From Azospirillum sp. TSA2s (GTDB lineage Bacteria > Pseudomonadota > Alphaproteobacteria > Azospirillales > Azospirillaceae), in NCBI RefSeq assembly GCF_004923315.1, contig NZ_CP039647.1, forward strand, positions 863,213-927,212: a stretch of DNA of 64,000 nucleotides, in the 5' to 3' direction. The notes below the pieces were generated by a model. That model did not search any database, was not told where the DNA came from, and saw only the letters and a program-made list of their open reading frames with translations. Positions 42,632 through 50,244 of this stretch are shown one piece after another. The number at the start of each line of letters is the position of its first letter. Within the stretch, counting starts at the first letter, position 1. The position numbers and the translations under genes were made by a program.

Positions 42632-44028
42632 GCGTACCTCCGCATTTCGTATTGCTTGGCCAGCCGCTCCGAGAGGCGCAGCTTGGCGTGATAGAGCCAG
42701 CCCGGCTGGTAGCCCTTGACCCGCGCGATGCGCTTCAGGTCGGCTTCTGTCACCGCGATGCGCTCCAAGTCTCCGGTCGGCAGGGCCCGCACCATGCTGT
42801 CCGCGAGCTGCTCCAGCCGGCGAACCACCGGCGCCGCGTCCTGGCCACGGAAGGTCCGGCGGCAACCCGGGCAGGCGGCGGCTGGGGCGAAGCGGCGATG
42901 ACAGACCGGGCAGCGCACCGTCCGGTGCTGGAAAGGGATCAGGCCGTGCTGGAGCGACCATGTGCGGTCGGCTTCCGGCATGCCGTGGAGCTTCACGTTG
43001 TCGGCGAGGTCGATGATGCAGGACCGGCGCTTGCCCTCGTTCGGCGTCAGAACGCGGCCGGCCTGCTGCATGAACAGCTGTGTCGATTTCGTCGGGCGCA
43101 GCAGGATGGCGCCGGACACAACCGGCAGGTCAGTGCCCTCACTCACGATTTGGCAGCTGCTCAGCAACTGGAGGCGGCCGGCGGCCAGCCCACCGATGGC
43201 AGCGTCACGCTCATCAGGATCCATGTCGCCATCGACCGACGCAGCCAGCCAGCCGGCGGCGCTGAACAGATCAGCCACGCGACGCGCATGCTCGACAGAA
43301 GCGCAGAAGGCGATGGCCGGCTCTCCCGGCATGCGGGCGGCGTAAGCGTTCAGCGCCAGCTTCGTAACCTTGTCGTTGTTCATCAGGCGATCGAGGTCGG
43401 ACGCGACGAAGTCGCCGCGGCTGACCTTCACGCCACTGAGGTCCGGCATGTAGGGCGCCCAAATCTCGGCAGGGCACAGGTAGCCGGCAGCTGTCAGTTC
43501 GGAAATGCTCGGCCCCCTCACCACCACCTCGAAAAGGTCGCCCAGCGGCTTGCCGTCACCGCGGTAGGGGGTGGCGGTGATGCCCAAACGCTGAGCGTTT
43601 GTCATCGCCTCCAGCAGCGCCTGCCAGCCAGGAGCGACGGTGTGGTGCGCCTCGTCGATGACAACCAGGCGGATGGTGCGCAGCCAGCCGGCCAGCCGGC
43701 CTTTGCGCGCCTTCAGGGTGTCGATCGAGCAGACGTGGACCAGAGCGGTCGGGTCGGGGTCATGGAAAGGGTCAACAATGGCGGCATCAATGCCGACGGC
43801 GGCCAGCTGGCGCACGGCCTGCCGGAGCAGTTCGACGCGATGCACCAGAAACACCGTCGCCCAGCCGTGATCCACGACGGTGCGGGTGATGCTGGACACC
43901 ACCACAGTCTTGCCGCCGCGGGTCGGCAGGACATAGAGCACGCCCTTAACGCCGCGCTCCAGGCAAGCCAGGATCTCGTCGGCGTTCTTGCGCTGATAGG
44001 GGCGGAGTTGGAGAGGGGCGTGCTTCAT
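42628..44028 (-). CDS. DEAH-box superfamily 2 helicase
   Basis: 466 residues. N-terminal QLRPYQRKNADEILACLERG; Walker A LPTRGGKTVVVSSI; DEAH in RLVVIDEAHHTVAPGWQALL; motif III GITATPYRGDGKPLGDLFEV; C-terminal RecA fold with QIVSEGTDLP and MQQAGRVLTPNEGKR (motif VI). After the helicase core come two CxxC pairs (RCPVCHRRFAPAAACPGCRR), a zinc knuckle. It may act in phage replication or recombination with the RusA resolvase, whose gene overlaps it by 4 nt. Confidence 0.88.
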   Translation of the reverse strand: MKHAPLQLRPYQRKNADEILACLERGVKGVLYVLPTRGGKTVVVSSITRTVVDHGWATVFLVHRVELLRQAVRQLAAVGIDAAIVDPFHDPDPTALVHVCSIDTLKARKGRLAGWLRTIRLVVIDEAHHTVAPGWQALLEAMTNAQRLGITATPYRGDGKPLGDLFEVVVRGPSISELTAAGYLCPAEIWAPYMPDLSGVKVSRGDFVASDLDRLMNNDKVTKLALNAYAARMPGEPAIAFCASVEHARRVADLFSAAGWLAASVDGDMDPDERDAAIGGLAAGRLQLLSSCQIVSEGTDLPVVSGAILLRPTKSTQLFMQQAGRVLTPNEGKRRSCIIDLADNVKLHGMPEADRTWSLQHGLIPFQHRTVRCPVCHRRFAPAAACPGCRRTFRGQDAAPVVRRLEQLADSMVRALPTGDLERIAVTEADLKRIARVKGYQPGWLYHAKLRLSERLAKQYEMRRYA

Positions 44029-44474
44029 GCCGCACCCCCGACCAGCTTCTGCACCGCCTTGTAGACGGCGACCTCGACGCGGGGGCGCTTGTCGTCGACA
44101 AACCCCTCTTCGATTTTCAACCGGACCTGCCGATCGTTGGCGATCACCTTGGGCTGCAAGGTGAAGCTCTTGCCGGTCTTCACTTTGCGGGTCTGGAGCG
44201 CGTCATAGACGAGACTGGCATCAAGGTCGGGGCGGCGTGACTTGTAGAAGACGCGGACATGGACCGCGACGTCGCCCTCGTAGGGTTCCGGCAGCTTCGG
44301 CGTGTATTGGCGGGCTATGGCCTCGAAATCGAGCGCCTTCTTGCCCTTGCGCAGCGCCACCCGGTCGCCGAACTTGGCGATCTCACGGTGGTTTCCCTTG
44401 GCCTCCGGTTCACCGGGGATGGTGAACCGGACCAAGAGGTCGCCGCGCTGCCATGTGGGTTGCGGGCCGGCCAT
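44025..44474 (-). CDS. RusA-like Holliday junction resolvase
   Basis: 149 residues. FTIPGEPEAKGNHREIAKFG opens the fold; the catalytic Asp pair is in RRPDLDASLVYDALQ, and VIANDRQVRLKIEEGF adds the third Asp with Lys, as in RusA (PF05866). It cuts four-way junctions made during replication and recombination. It overlaps the helicase gene by 4 nt. Confidence 0.85.
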   Translation of the reverse strand: MAGPQPTWQRGDLLVRFTIPGEPEAKGNHREIAKFGDRVALRKGKKALDFEAIARQYTPKLPEPYEGDVAVHVRVFYKSRRPDLDASLVYDALQTRKVKTGKSFTLQPKVIANDRQVRLKIEEGFVDDKRPRVEVAVYKAVQKLVGGAA

Positions 44475-44479
44475 GGGTG

Positions 44480-45712
44480 TCAGACCGCGGTGCGGACGTC
44501 GTAGGACGGCGCGGCCGTCGGGGTGGCCAGCAGCCGGCCCCGGGCCAGCGTCTTGGCGGCGTCGATCAGCTCGTCGCGGGTGACGGTCTCCAGGCGGTCG
44601 GCGAAGTAGGTGTTGATCTGGTTCGCCCAGGTCTCACCGGTCTTCGGACCAGAGACGTCCATCAGCGGGGCGTTGGCCTCCATGTCGAAGAGCTTCCACT
44701 TGCCGTCGACCTCGCGGACATCGACGCGGCCGGCCGGCTCGTCGTCGAGCGGCTGATCGTCGCCGAACGGCACCTCCTCCTGTGCGGCCTCATCCTGCTG
44801 GCCAGTCTGCGCAGCCGCCGGACGAACGAAGCGCGGAGACTTTCCGGCCTTGGCGTCCTCCAGCCCAAGCAGCCACTGCGTCTTCAGAGCGCCGCGACCA
44901 TGCGGGCAGTCTTCCGAGAACAGGTCCTTGGCCGCGCCGTCGAAACCGTCGAAATAGGCGGCCACCTTATCGGCGCCGGTGACCTTCTCGCGCTTGGCGG
45001 TCGCCAGTTCGGTGACTTCGGCGCCGGCCGGCTGTTCGTCGCCGCCCTGCCCTTCCTGCTGCTCGGTCTCCGGCCCCATCTCGGCACCGCGCGCCCGGCC
45101 CTGCTCCCAGAGACGCGCCTCGACGCTGTTCTCCGGGTGCGGGTTCATCTCCGGGCCGTGCCCCAGGCGACCGGCCGACAGCCCATTGTTGGCGATGAAG
45201 CCGGCGTTCTCCGGCATCTCCTCCGCCGCCATCAGGGCGGGGATATCCTCCTCCACCGCTTCCGGCTCCGGCACCGACGGCGGCTCGACGTCGAAGGGGA
45301 TTTCCTGATCCTTCGGCTCGGAGTCCTGCTGATCGACCGGCTCCGCCTCGTTCAGCTTCTCGCTGGCCTGTTGGAGAGCTTCCTTCACCGCCGGCTTCAC
45401 CTGGGCGGTCATGAAGCCGAACAGGTCCAGCTGGACGCGGTCGCCGAGCAGAGCGGCGATGGCGACCTGGAGCTTGCGGATCCGGTTCTGCCGCGCGCCG
45501 TCATCCTCCAGATGGCGGATGCCGTGGCAGAGCCGGAAGATGTCGAAGTCGATGCCGGTGGCCTTCACGGCGGCCTTGGCATCGCGCACCGGCGCGCGGG
45601 CAGCCTCCAGCCCTTCGGCGGCCTCGACCAGATTGTAGCTGGCGCTGCGCAGCACGTCGGTGATGTCGTTTTCCGACAGGTTCGTCGGGTTGTCCTTGGT
45701 CTTACGGGCCAC
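44480..45712 (-). CDS. Acidic early phage protein of unknown function
   Basis: 410 residues. The N-terminal 100 residues are helical and charged (EAARAPVRDAKAAVKATGID, then FDIFRLCHGIRHLED) with a faint likeness to GapR/DUF2312 proteins, not enough to assign. Residues about 118-240 are acidic and Pro/Glu-rich, so disordered. The next part carries CPHGRGALKTQWLLGLEDAK, a block also seen in ribosome-modulation-factor-like phage proteins. The gene precedes the RusA gene by 5 nt. Confidence 0.55.
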   Translation of the reverse strand: MARKTKDNPTNLSENDITDVLRSASYNLVEAAEGLEAARAPVRDAKAAVKATGIDFDIFRLCHGIRHLEDDGARQNRIRKLQVAIAALLGDRVQLDLFGFMTAQVKPAVKEALQQASEKLNEAEPVDQQDSEPKDQEIPFDVEPPSVPEPEAVEEDIPALMAAEEMPENAGFIANNGLSAGRLGHGPEMNPHPENSVEARLWEQGRARGAEMGPETEQQEGQGGDEQPAGAEVTELATAKREKVTGADKVAAYFDGFDGAAKDLFSEDCPHGRGALKTQWLLGLEDAKAGKSPRFVRPAAAQTGQQDEAAQEEVPFGDDQPLDDEPAGRVDVREVDGKWKLFDMEANAPLMDVSGPKTGETWANQINTYFADRLETVTRDELIDAAKTLARGRLLATPTAAPSYDVRTAV

Positions 45713-45724
45713 GTTGGGCGCTCC

Positions 45725-46354
45725 TTACGGGGTGGGGGAAACGAGGGGAAAAGCGGCAGCCACGCCACGCGGCAGCACGCGATAGGCGCGGGCCGCATGA
45801 TCGGGGCAGTACGAGACGCCCGGCGCCGACGGCGCGAGGCACTTGCAGGAATCGTCCGGCGTCGGATTACCTTCGATCCACTGGCAGGACTTGGCCGGGG
45901 CGACGGCGAAGTCGGAACGGATCATCTTTCGGCGCAGAGTGCGGCGATCGACCGGCTCCGGCTGGACGCCAGCAAACAGAACGGCCGGCTGGCGATGGAT
46001 CGCGCGCAGCGGCAGTTCGAAGATAGAGGTGGGGCGGTCCGATTGGCCTGCACGTTTCACCGACTGCTGGGGCGCCAACCCCGGCTCTTCGGCCTCCCGC
46101 GACGGCGGCACTTCATCGGACCCGTTAAGGCGATGCCCCGTCCCTCCCAAGGTAGCGGTCGCGGTTCCGGCATTTCGCGGCTGGCTCTCTACAGCCGCAG
46201 GCGCCCCGGACGGCGCCGTCTCGATGATGGCGCGGACCTCCAGCGCCTTGAGCCCATACCACTGAGCGATGGCGCCGGGCTTCACGCCCTTGGCGGCGTG
46301 CCAGCGGATCGTCTCGATTTCGGAAGAGGTCAGCGCGCCCATGCTGTCACGCAT
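45725..46354 (-). CDS. GcrA-like transcription regulator
   Basis: 209 residues. The N-terminal helix-turn-helix is ETIRWHAAKGVKPGAIAQWY. The C-terminal part carries the GcrA signature: KSCQWIEGNPTPDDSCKCLA and then GVSYCPDHAARAYR, close to the CxWPxGxP...CG...YCxxHxxxAY pattern of cell-cycle regulator GcrA. GcrA binds sigma70 and acts at CcrM-methylated GANTC promoters in alphaproteobacteria. The middle part is longer and less ordered than in the host protein. The gene lies in the early operon with a beta-class methyltransferase. Confidence 0.75.
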   Translation of the reverse strand: MRDSMGALTSSEIETIRWHAAKGVKPGAIAQWYGLKALEVRAIIETAPSGAPAAVESQPRNAGTATATLGGTGHRLNGSDEVPPSREAEEPGLAPQQSVKRAGQSDRPTSIFELPLRAIHRQPAVLFAGVQPEPVDRRTLRRKMIRSDFAVAPAKSCQWIEGNPTPDDSCKCLAPSAPGVSYCPDHAARAYRVLPRGVAAAFPLVSPTP

Positions 46355-46721
46355 CCTTCGTGTTGCGGCGCCAGCGGAAGCGGCGGCGGCGTTCGGAATA
46401 GGCGACGGCCAGCCAGTGCAGGAGGCGGTCGCATTCCCGCTCCAGCATCAGGGCGAAGCCATCAAAGGTCGGGCCCTTGGCGAGCCAGCGGCGGGCCTGC
46501 CGGTCGGTGACGGCATAGTCACCAGAAATGTAAGTGGACGCTTTGCGTCCGTACTGTGCCTTAAAATATCCGCGCAGTTCTCGCGCCAGCTTCATCGCAG
46601 CATCTTTGCGAGAAGCGGATATTTCGCGTCCGGCGATTGTCAGCCGACGCCATACTTTTTTGGCTCCACTGACGCGCGAAGCATCGCCATTTTCTTCGCT
46701 ATGAGATTTGACAGCCAACAT
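46347..46721 (-). CDS. Basic early phage protein
   Basis: 124 residues, Arg/Lys-rich. AVTDRQARRWLAKGPTFDGF looks like a helix-turn-helix, preceded by KDAAMKLARELRGYFKAQYG. It may bind DNA. It overlaps the GcrA-like gene by 8 nt. Confidence 0.5.
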   Translation of the reverse strand: MLAVKSHSEENGDASRVSGAKKVWRRLTIAGREISASRKDAAMKLARELRGYFKAQYGRKASTYISGDYAVTDRQARRWLAKGPTFDGFALMLERECDRLLHWLAVAYSERRRRFRWRRNTKDA

Positions 46722-46790
46722 CGGTCAGGCCCTCCCCGCGACGGAGACGACGACCGCCAGCAGCAGCGCCCCGCCGGCGAAGGTGACTGC

Positions 46791-46970
46791 ATGCCGACGC
46801 TCGCCACGACGCGCCCAGCCCAGCAGCGGCGCGAGCCATGCCAGCGGGGCGACGTCTTCATCCTGCTGGCCAACGCGACCGCGTCCCTGGAGCTGCTGGG
46901 GGAGCTGACCGGCCGGGAGACGGATGCCACGGTCCTGATCAAGCTCGCCCGCGAAAGCTTCGGAGGCTGA
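46791..46970 (+). CDS. Small early protein, plus-strand island
   Basis: 59 residues, MPTLATTRPAQQRREPCQRG, then a helical part (VFILLANATASLELLGEL, TDATVLIKLARESFGG). AAGGTG lies upstream of the ATG. Its stop is followed 3 nt later by the next ORF. It runs against the surrounding minus-strand operon, so it needs its own promoter. An opposite frame in this gap (46725-47168) looks less protein-like. Confidence 0.4.
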   Translation: MPTLATTRPAQQRREPCQRGDVFILLANATASLELLGELTGRETDATVLIKLARESFGG

Positions 46971-46973
46971 CCG

Positions 46974-47156
46974 ATGACCGCCGATCGATGCCCCACCGGC
47001 GGCCTGGAGCGTGCTGACTGGATGCGCCGCGAGGCCGCGGAGTGGGACGACGCGGGCAATGCGGACCGTGCCGCCTATTGCCGCCGGGTCGCGGCCCAGA
47101 TCGAGCAACGAGAACTCCACAGCCGCCCGCTGTGTGCCCTGATGATGAAGGGGTGA
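46974..47156 (+). CDS. Small early protein, plus-strand island
   Basis: 60 residues, MTADRCPTGGLERADWMRRE, then AAEWDDAGNADRAAYCRRVA. GGAGG lies 7 nt upstream of the ATG. The sequence TTCGGAGGCTGACCGATG at its start is repeated exactly at the start of the gene at 54038, which suggests shared ancestry of the leader region. Function unknown. Confidence 0.5.
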   Translation: MTADRCPTGGLERADWMRREAAEWDDAGNADRAAYCRRVAAQIEQRELHSRPLCALMMKG

Positions 47157-47171
47157 GGGATGGCGCATCGG

Positions 47172-47771
47172 TCAGCCCCCCATCACCAGCTGAGTGGCAA
47201 GCGCGCAGGCCTGCGAGCGGTTGCTGGCGCCGATCTTGCGGAGGATCGCGCGCATGTAGATCTTCACGGTGTCGACCGAGAGCTTCAGCTCGGCGGCGAT
47301 TTGCTTGTTCGTGCCGCCGCCGGCCAAGGCGCGGAAAACCGACATCTCACGCGGCGTCAGACCCTTCATTGCCGCACTGCGCTGAACCGCCGAGATCGAC
47401 ATAGCGACATGCTCGACATTCTGGCGGCCATGCGTTGCAGCCGGACGCTCGGTGACTTCAACCGCATCGACCAAGGCGGCCAGCGTCGCCGCATCGACGA
47501 GGTTCACGCCGCCGAGCGGCAGGCGGAAGGTGGCGGTGACCACTGCAGTGGCGCCGCGACCATCCATCGCCAGCTTGATGCCGCACTGGCCTTCAGCGCG
47601 GGTCAGCGCATCGATCAGGGCGAAGCGTTCAATTTCGCCGATGATCAACGCGGAAGTGGTACGGACGTCGTCGTTCTGCCGAATGGTAGAGGTGGCGTGC
47701 TGGCCGTTCGGGCCGTAGACAGCCGTCACGGCGTCGAGGTATTTCTGGTCGCAGGAATCGAGAGACAGCAT
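47172..47771 (-). CDS. LuxR-type transcription regulator
   Basis: 199 residues. The last 62 residues are a GerE/LuxR helix-turn-helix: LTPREMSVFRALAGGGTNKQ and IAAELKLSVDTVKIYMRAIL. The N-terminal 130 residues match neither a response-regulator receiver nor an autoinducer domain that I recognise; it holds a conserved-looking core (ALIIGEIERFALIDALTRAE). GAGGAG lies upstream of the start. It may control the late promoter dyad or lysis-lysogeny. It follows the membrane protein gene by 69 bp. Confidence 0.75.
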   Translation of the reverse strand: MLSLDSCDQKYLDAVTAVYGPNGQHATSTIRQNDDVRTTSALIIGEIERFALIDALTRAEGQCGIKLAMDGRGATAVVTATFRLPLGGVNLVDAATLAALVDAVEVTERPAATHGRQNVEHVAMSISAVQRSAAMKGLTPREMSVFRALAGGGTNKQIAAELKLSVDTVKIYMRAILRKIGASNRSQACALATQLVMGG

Positions 47772-47840
47772 CTTCGGTTCTCCTCTGTTCGAAAGCCGGC
47801 GCGGGGTGGTACTTGCAGCCGGCTTTCGTGCGTTTTGGGG

Positions 47841-48020
47841 TCAGCTCAGGGGATCGGGCTCATGCACCGCTTCGACAGCGGCAGCCCAGGCGATGCCGGC
47901 GCCGACGAACACCGCCAGCACCAGCACGATCATCAGGCCGCCGCGATGGGTGACGACGGCGGCCAGGGCGAGCGACTGCACCAGCAGGCGCAGGGCGAGG
48001 GCATGGGCGAGGTCGCGCAT
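47841..48020 (-). CDS. Small membrane protein downstream of cro
   Basis: 59 residues, MRDLAHALALRLLVQSLALA, with a strong membrane segment (GLMIVLVLAVFVGAGIAWAA) and an acidic end. Its ATG overlaps the TGA of the Cro-like gene (TGATG). Function unknown. Confidence 0.55.
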   Translation of the reverse strand: MRDLAHALALRLLVQSLALAAVVTHRGGLMIVLVLAVFVGAGIAWAAAVEAVHEPDPLS

Positions 48021-48244
48021 CAGGCGGCCTCGTTGGTTCGAATTGCCGCCGCCGCAAAAAAGTCTGCCGGCGTGATTGGCGGGTCCAGGCCTTGCCCGGC
48101 CGCCAATACGCGCGGCTGTTGGTCAGCCGGTATCCATCCCCGGCGGCGCCAACCGTCCACAGTGGTGGGGTGTCTGTGACCGAGCTTCCGAGAGAGGGCG
48201 CTCACGCCACCGAATTTCGAGATGATATGTTCGGCTTGGGTCAT
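48020..48244 (-). CDS. Cro-like HTH protein, carph-isopro family
   Basis: 74 residues. MTQAEHIISKFGGVSALSRK and LGHRHPTTVDGWRRRGWIPA have the carph-isopro/YdaS-like pattern of phage Cro-type repressors. It is divergent from the CI-like gene and shares a 90-bp control region with three operators. Its promoter -10 box ends 7 nt upstream of the ATG, so its mRNA may have almost no leader. It should repress cI transcription during lytic growth. Confidence 0.8.
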   Translation of the reverse strand: MTQAEHIISKFGGVSALSRKLGHRHPTTVDGWRRRGWIPADQQPRVLAAGQGLDPPITPADFFAAAAIRTNEAA

Positions 48245-48250
48245 GCTCCC

Positions 48251-48279
48251 GTTTTACGCTTTTCACGTAAGCTCGTCAA
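48251..48279 (-). promoter_or_regulatory. Leftward early promoter of the Cro-like gene
   Basis: On the minus strand: TTGACG (48279-48274), a 17-nt spacer, TAAAAC (48256-48251). Operator 1 fills the spacer and touches the -10 box, so CI binding would block it. Confidence 0.7.
48254..48270. promoter_or_regulatory. Operator 1 (TTACG-N7-CGTAA)
   Basis: Perfect 5-bp dyad with 7-nt spacer, TTACG CTTTTCA CGTAA. Identical half-sites and spacing recur at 52305 and 52340. Confidence 0.75.
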
Positions 48280-48293
48280 CGTGGAAACCGTAA
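48277..48293. promoter_or_regulatory. Operator 2 (CAACG-N7-CGTAA)
   Basis: One half-site is perfect, the other has CAACG for TTACG; same 17-bp length. It starts 6 bp after operator 1 ends and overlaps the -35 of the leftward promoter. Confidence 0.6.
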
Positions 48294-48304
48294 GCGGAAA
48301 CGGG

Positions 48305-48321
48305 CAACGTGTATCGCGTAA
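48305..48321. promoter_or_regulatory. Operator 3 (CAACG-N7-CGTAA)
   Basis: Same imperfect form as operator 2, 11 bp further right and 13 bp before the cI start, where it could repress cI itself. The AAGGAG of cI overlaps its right end. Confidence 0.6.
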
Positions 48322-48334
48322 GGAGCTCTTGCCG

Positions 48335-48817
48335 ATGCACGTTACTGAGAAGCTACGCGACCTTAGAACGCGCGCTGGCCTGTCCATGAACGCCTGCGCC
48401 AAGGCGCTGGGATTCAAAGGCCCTTCAAGCTATCAGCGATATGAAAGCCCAGACCTATTCAAAGACGAGCACCTGCCCCTGGAGATCGTCCGCAAGCTCG
48501 CGCCGCTGTTTGCAGATCGCGGTATTCCAAAGGAGGAGACGCTCGCTCTGGCCGGACTCCCTGACATCGCCGAACTGGCTCAGTCCGGACAAGAAGCCGC
48601 GGTTCCATTGGAGCGGCTTAGGATTGTGGTGAAGGCGCTCGCAGAATACCGGCATGATGAGCATCTTTCATTCACGCCCGATGAAGAGGCGGAGATGATC
48701 GTTTCATTTTGCCGTTGGTACGGTGGTGAAATAGCGTCCGGGAGACAGGCGGAACCTATATCCATCGAGAACGCCAAATCGCTTCTCCGCCTCCTGGACA
48801 GCCGAAGGGCGCATTGA
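48335..48817 (+). CDS. CI-like repressor without cleavage domain
   Basis: 160 residues from the ATG at 48335 (AAGGAG 9 nt upstream). The HTH is MHVTEKLRDLRTRAGLSMNA with CAKALGFKGPSSYQRYESPD. The rest is helical (LERLRIVVKALAEYRHDEHL) and lacks a LexA/CI peptidase domain, so RecA-stimulated self-cleavage is not expected; induction may need an antirepressor. It is divergent from the Cro-like gene and should hold the prophage silent by binding the five operators. Confidence 0.75.
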   Translation: MHVTEKLRDLRTRAGLSMNACAKALGFKGPSSYQRYESPDLFKDEHLPLEIVRKLAPLFADRGIPKEETLALAGLPDIAELAQSGQEAAVPLERLRIVVKALAEYRHDEHLSFTPDEEAEMIVSFCRWYGGEIASGRQAEPISIENAKSLLRLLDSRRAH

Positions 48818-49114
48818 TCGGCTGCGAGCGCGTTCCAGGAGTTCCGACATGCGTAGGAGCAGGTCGACCTGGGACACTGGCTCACCGCAATAAGGCACCT
48901 TCTCCATTCCCTTCCGGACCCCCATCAACCGAAGCGTTCTCCGCAAATGAGAACATGTTAGGAACATATACTCAACAACCTGCCACGCGAATTTCTCAAA
49001 AGATATCGCGCGCCGCTTGCTGCCGTGTCCCTGTTCGCGGTCGATGCTGACCGATGCCTCCGCGCATCGACAGGCCGAACAGATGGCCCGCCAGAGCACC
49101 TTTTGACGTGCCAT
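48704..49114 (-). CDS. Doubtful ORF antisense to the cI 3' end
   Basis: 136 codons, MARQKVLWRAICSACRCAEA, with a CxxC-like pair and a helical end (QVDLLLRMSELLERARSR). The last 38 codons lie antisense to cI. It also overlaps the ORF at 48996-49172 in another frame. Composition is acceptable but no family is seen. At most one of the two frames is likely to be used. Confidence 0.3.
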   Translation of the reverse strand: MARQKVLWRAICSACRCAEASVSIDREQGHGSKRRAISFEKFAWQVVEYMFLTCSHLRRTLRLMGVRKGMEKVPYCGEPVSQVDLLLRMSELLERARSRSMRPSAVQEAEKRFGVLDGYRFRLSPGRYFTTVPTAK

Positions 49115-49172
49115 CGGCTTTGTTGCGCCGCCCGCAATAGGGGCATGCCCCAGTATGTATGTAGGAGATCAT
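48996..49172 (-). CDS. Possible small CxxC protein
   Basis: 58 codons, MISYIHTGACPYCGRRNKAD. A GAGG site precedes the ATG by 8 nt. One CxxC pair is visible. It competes with the overlapping frame at 48704-49114. Together with the 200 bp to its right it forms the start of an AT-richer accessory stretch. Confidence 0.35.
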   Translation of the reverse strand: MISYIHTGACPYCGRRNKADGTSKGALAGHLFGLSMRGGIGQHRPRTGTRQQAARDIF

Positions 49173-49381
49173 TGGCTCGCCTCGTGCAATAACTGTCAGG
49201 CCCTCCGGGGGGCGCGGACAGGTGAGTCTCTGCCTCGTGCGCACGTTGCGCCGAGACGATACCCTGGGCGAGGTGAAGCTCGTTAAGGCCGGCCACTCAG
49301 TTAGCAGCTGGGAGGTCGGCCATTCCGCCGGCAAGGGCGGCCGGAGGTAGGCAGACAATACCATCCGCACGCTAACGTGTG

Positions 49382-49424
49382 TACCCCCTAGTGGTTACTC
49401 CATTGTAACGTGAATAAGGGGGTA
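49382..49424. other. Nested dyad
   Basis: TACCCCCT (49382-49389) pairs with AGGGGGTA (49417-49424); inside, GTTAC (49394-49398) pairs with GTAAC (49405-49409). Two concentric inverted repeats in a non-coding region may form a cruciform, an RNA hairpin or a protein-binding site. Confidence 0.45.
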
Positions 49425-49940
49425 TGCGGCCTCAGCAAGCAATGGGTGCTGACTATGTAAGCCAGATCGCGGGGCGGTCGCAGCAGATTGCGAAAACTGG
49501 CACACCTGTGAGGCATTTTGCAAAGTGACGATCTGTGACGTGCGGCAGGGTGTCGCAGATCAGACCGCCGCCGGTCCGCTCTCCCCTCACTCACTGCGAT
49601 CAACTTGCCCTCCATCTGCCGTCCCCACCAGCGTCGTGACGGTCAGAGGCTATGCGGCGGCCCAAGTAGCGGCAACCCAGACAATCCACATAAATTGAAA
49701 AGCAAGGGTCACTTTGACTAATGAAGATTTGACACTACAGTGCTCATACGCTCTTCACCGAAAATCATAAAGAGACAATGAGGACGATTTTGGAAACCGT
49801 TTCCAGAATTGAGTGACGAAATCGTATCTGGAAACTGCGTTTGTTGACAAGGACTTTCCAGCGTCCTCCAAGGAATTTGGTGGACGAAATCCTTGTCTCC
49901 CGTCCGTTTCCGGAAATTGGCAAACCAGATCTCACATAAA
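49425..49940. other. Non-coding AT-richer accessory stretch
   Basis: No convincing gene. It is less GC-rich than the flanks. It has a perfect dyad TGGAAAC-C-GTTTCCA at 49791-49805, a further TCTGGAAAC at 49827-49835, and TTTCCGGAAA near 49908. Short frames cross it but lack ribosome sites and family features. Confidence 0.4.
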
Positions 49941-49970
49941 GGAAAGCCCGCCGCGGCGCACCGGGCGGGC
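49941..49970 (-). terminator. Terminator hairpin T1
   Basis: Stem GCCCGCC/GGCGGGC (49946-49952 with 49964-49970), then CTTTCCTTT on the minus strand. First of four similar hairpins to 50516. Confidence 0.6.
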
Positions 49971-50035
49971 AGTTGGTGGGCAGAGAAGAAACGCTTCGTC
50001 TGGATCAACAGGATGACGGCGGGACGGTTCCGAGC

Positions 50036-50068
50036 ATAAAGAAGCCCGCCTCGGGGAGTGAGGCGGGC
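50036..50068 (-). terminator. Terminator hairpin T2
   Basis: Stem GCCCGCCTC/GAGGCGGGC (50044-50052 with 50060-50068), then TTCTTTATGC on the minus strand. Confidence 0.65.
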
Positions 50069-50210
50069 CTGAGTGCACAAGTGCGCTCTCTCAGCGCTCA
50101 CCGATTAGGGAGGGTATGGTTTAGTCACGCAACCATAAAGGCCGCCATAGCCGGCCGGCAGAGAATTGGCTGGCATGTGAAACTGTCAGGCTTTCGCTGG
50201 GGAAGGGTCA

Positions 50211-50244
50211 TAAGAAGGCCCGCCTCCGGCGAAGGAGGCGGGCC
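50211..50244 (-). terminator. Terminator hairpin T3
   Basis: An 11-bp stem GGCCCGCCTCC/GGAGGCGGGCC (50217-50227 with 50234-50244), then TTCTTA on the minus strand. Between T2 and T3 (50069-50210) there is a dyad ATGGTT-N9-AACCAT at 50116-50136 but no clear gene. Confidence 0.65.

Noticed and set aside
46725..47168. Minus-strand frame of 147 codons ending in a hydrophobic stretch
   Set aside because: The only ATG is far upstream and the N-terminal part is antisense to two better plus-strand ORFs. The last 40 residues could be a small membrane protein, but no start codon was found for it.
47777..47790. GTTC-N6-GTTC upstream of the LuxR-type gene
   Set aside because: Spacing is 6, not 7, and the bases are part of the ribosome-binding site region.
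49718..50101. Minus-strand frame of 127 codons
   Set aside because: It runs through two terminator hairpins and has no family feature.
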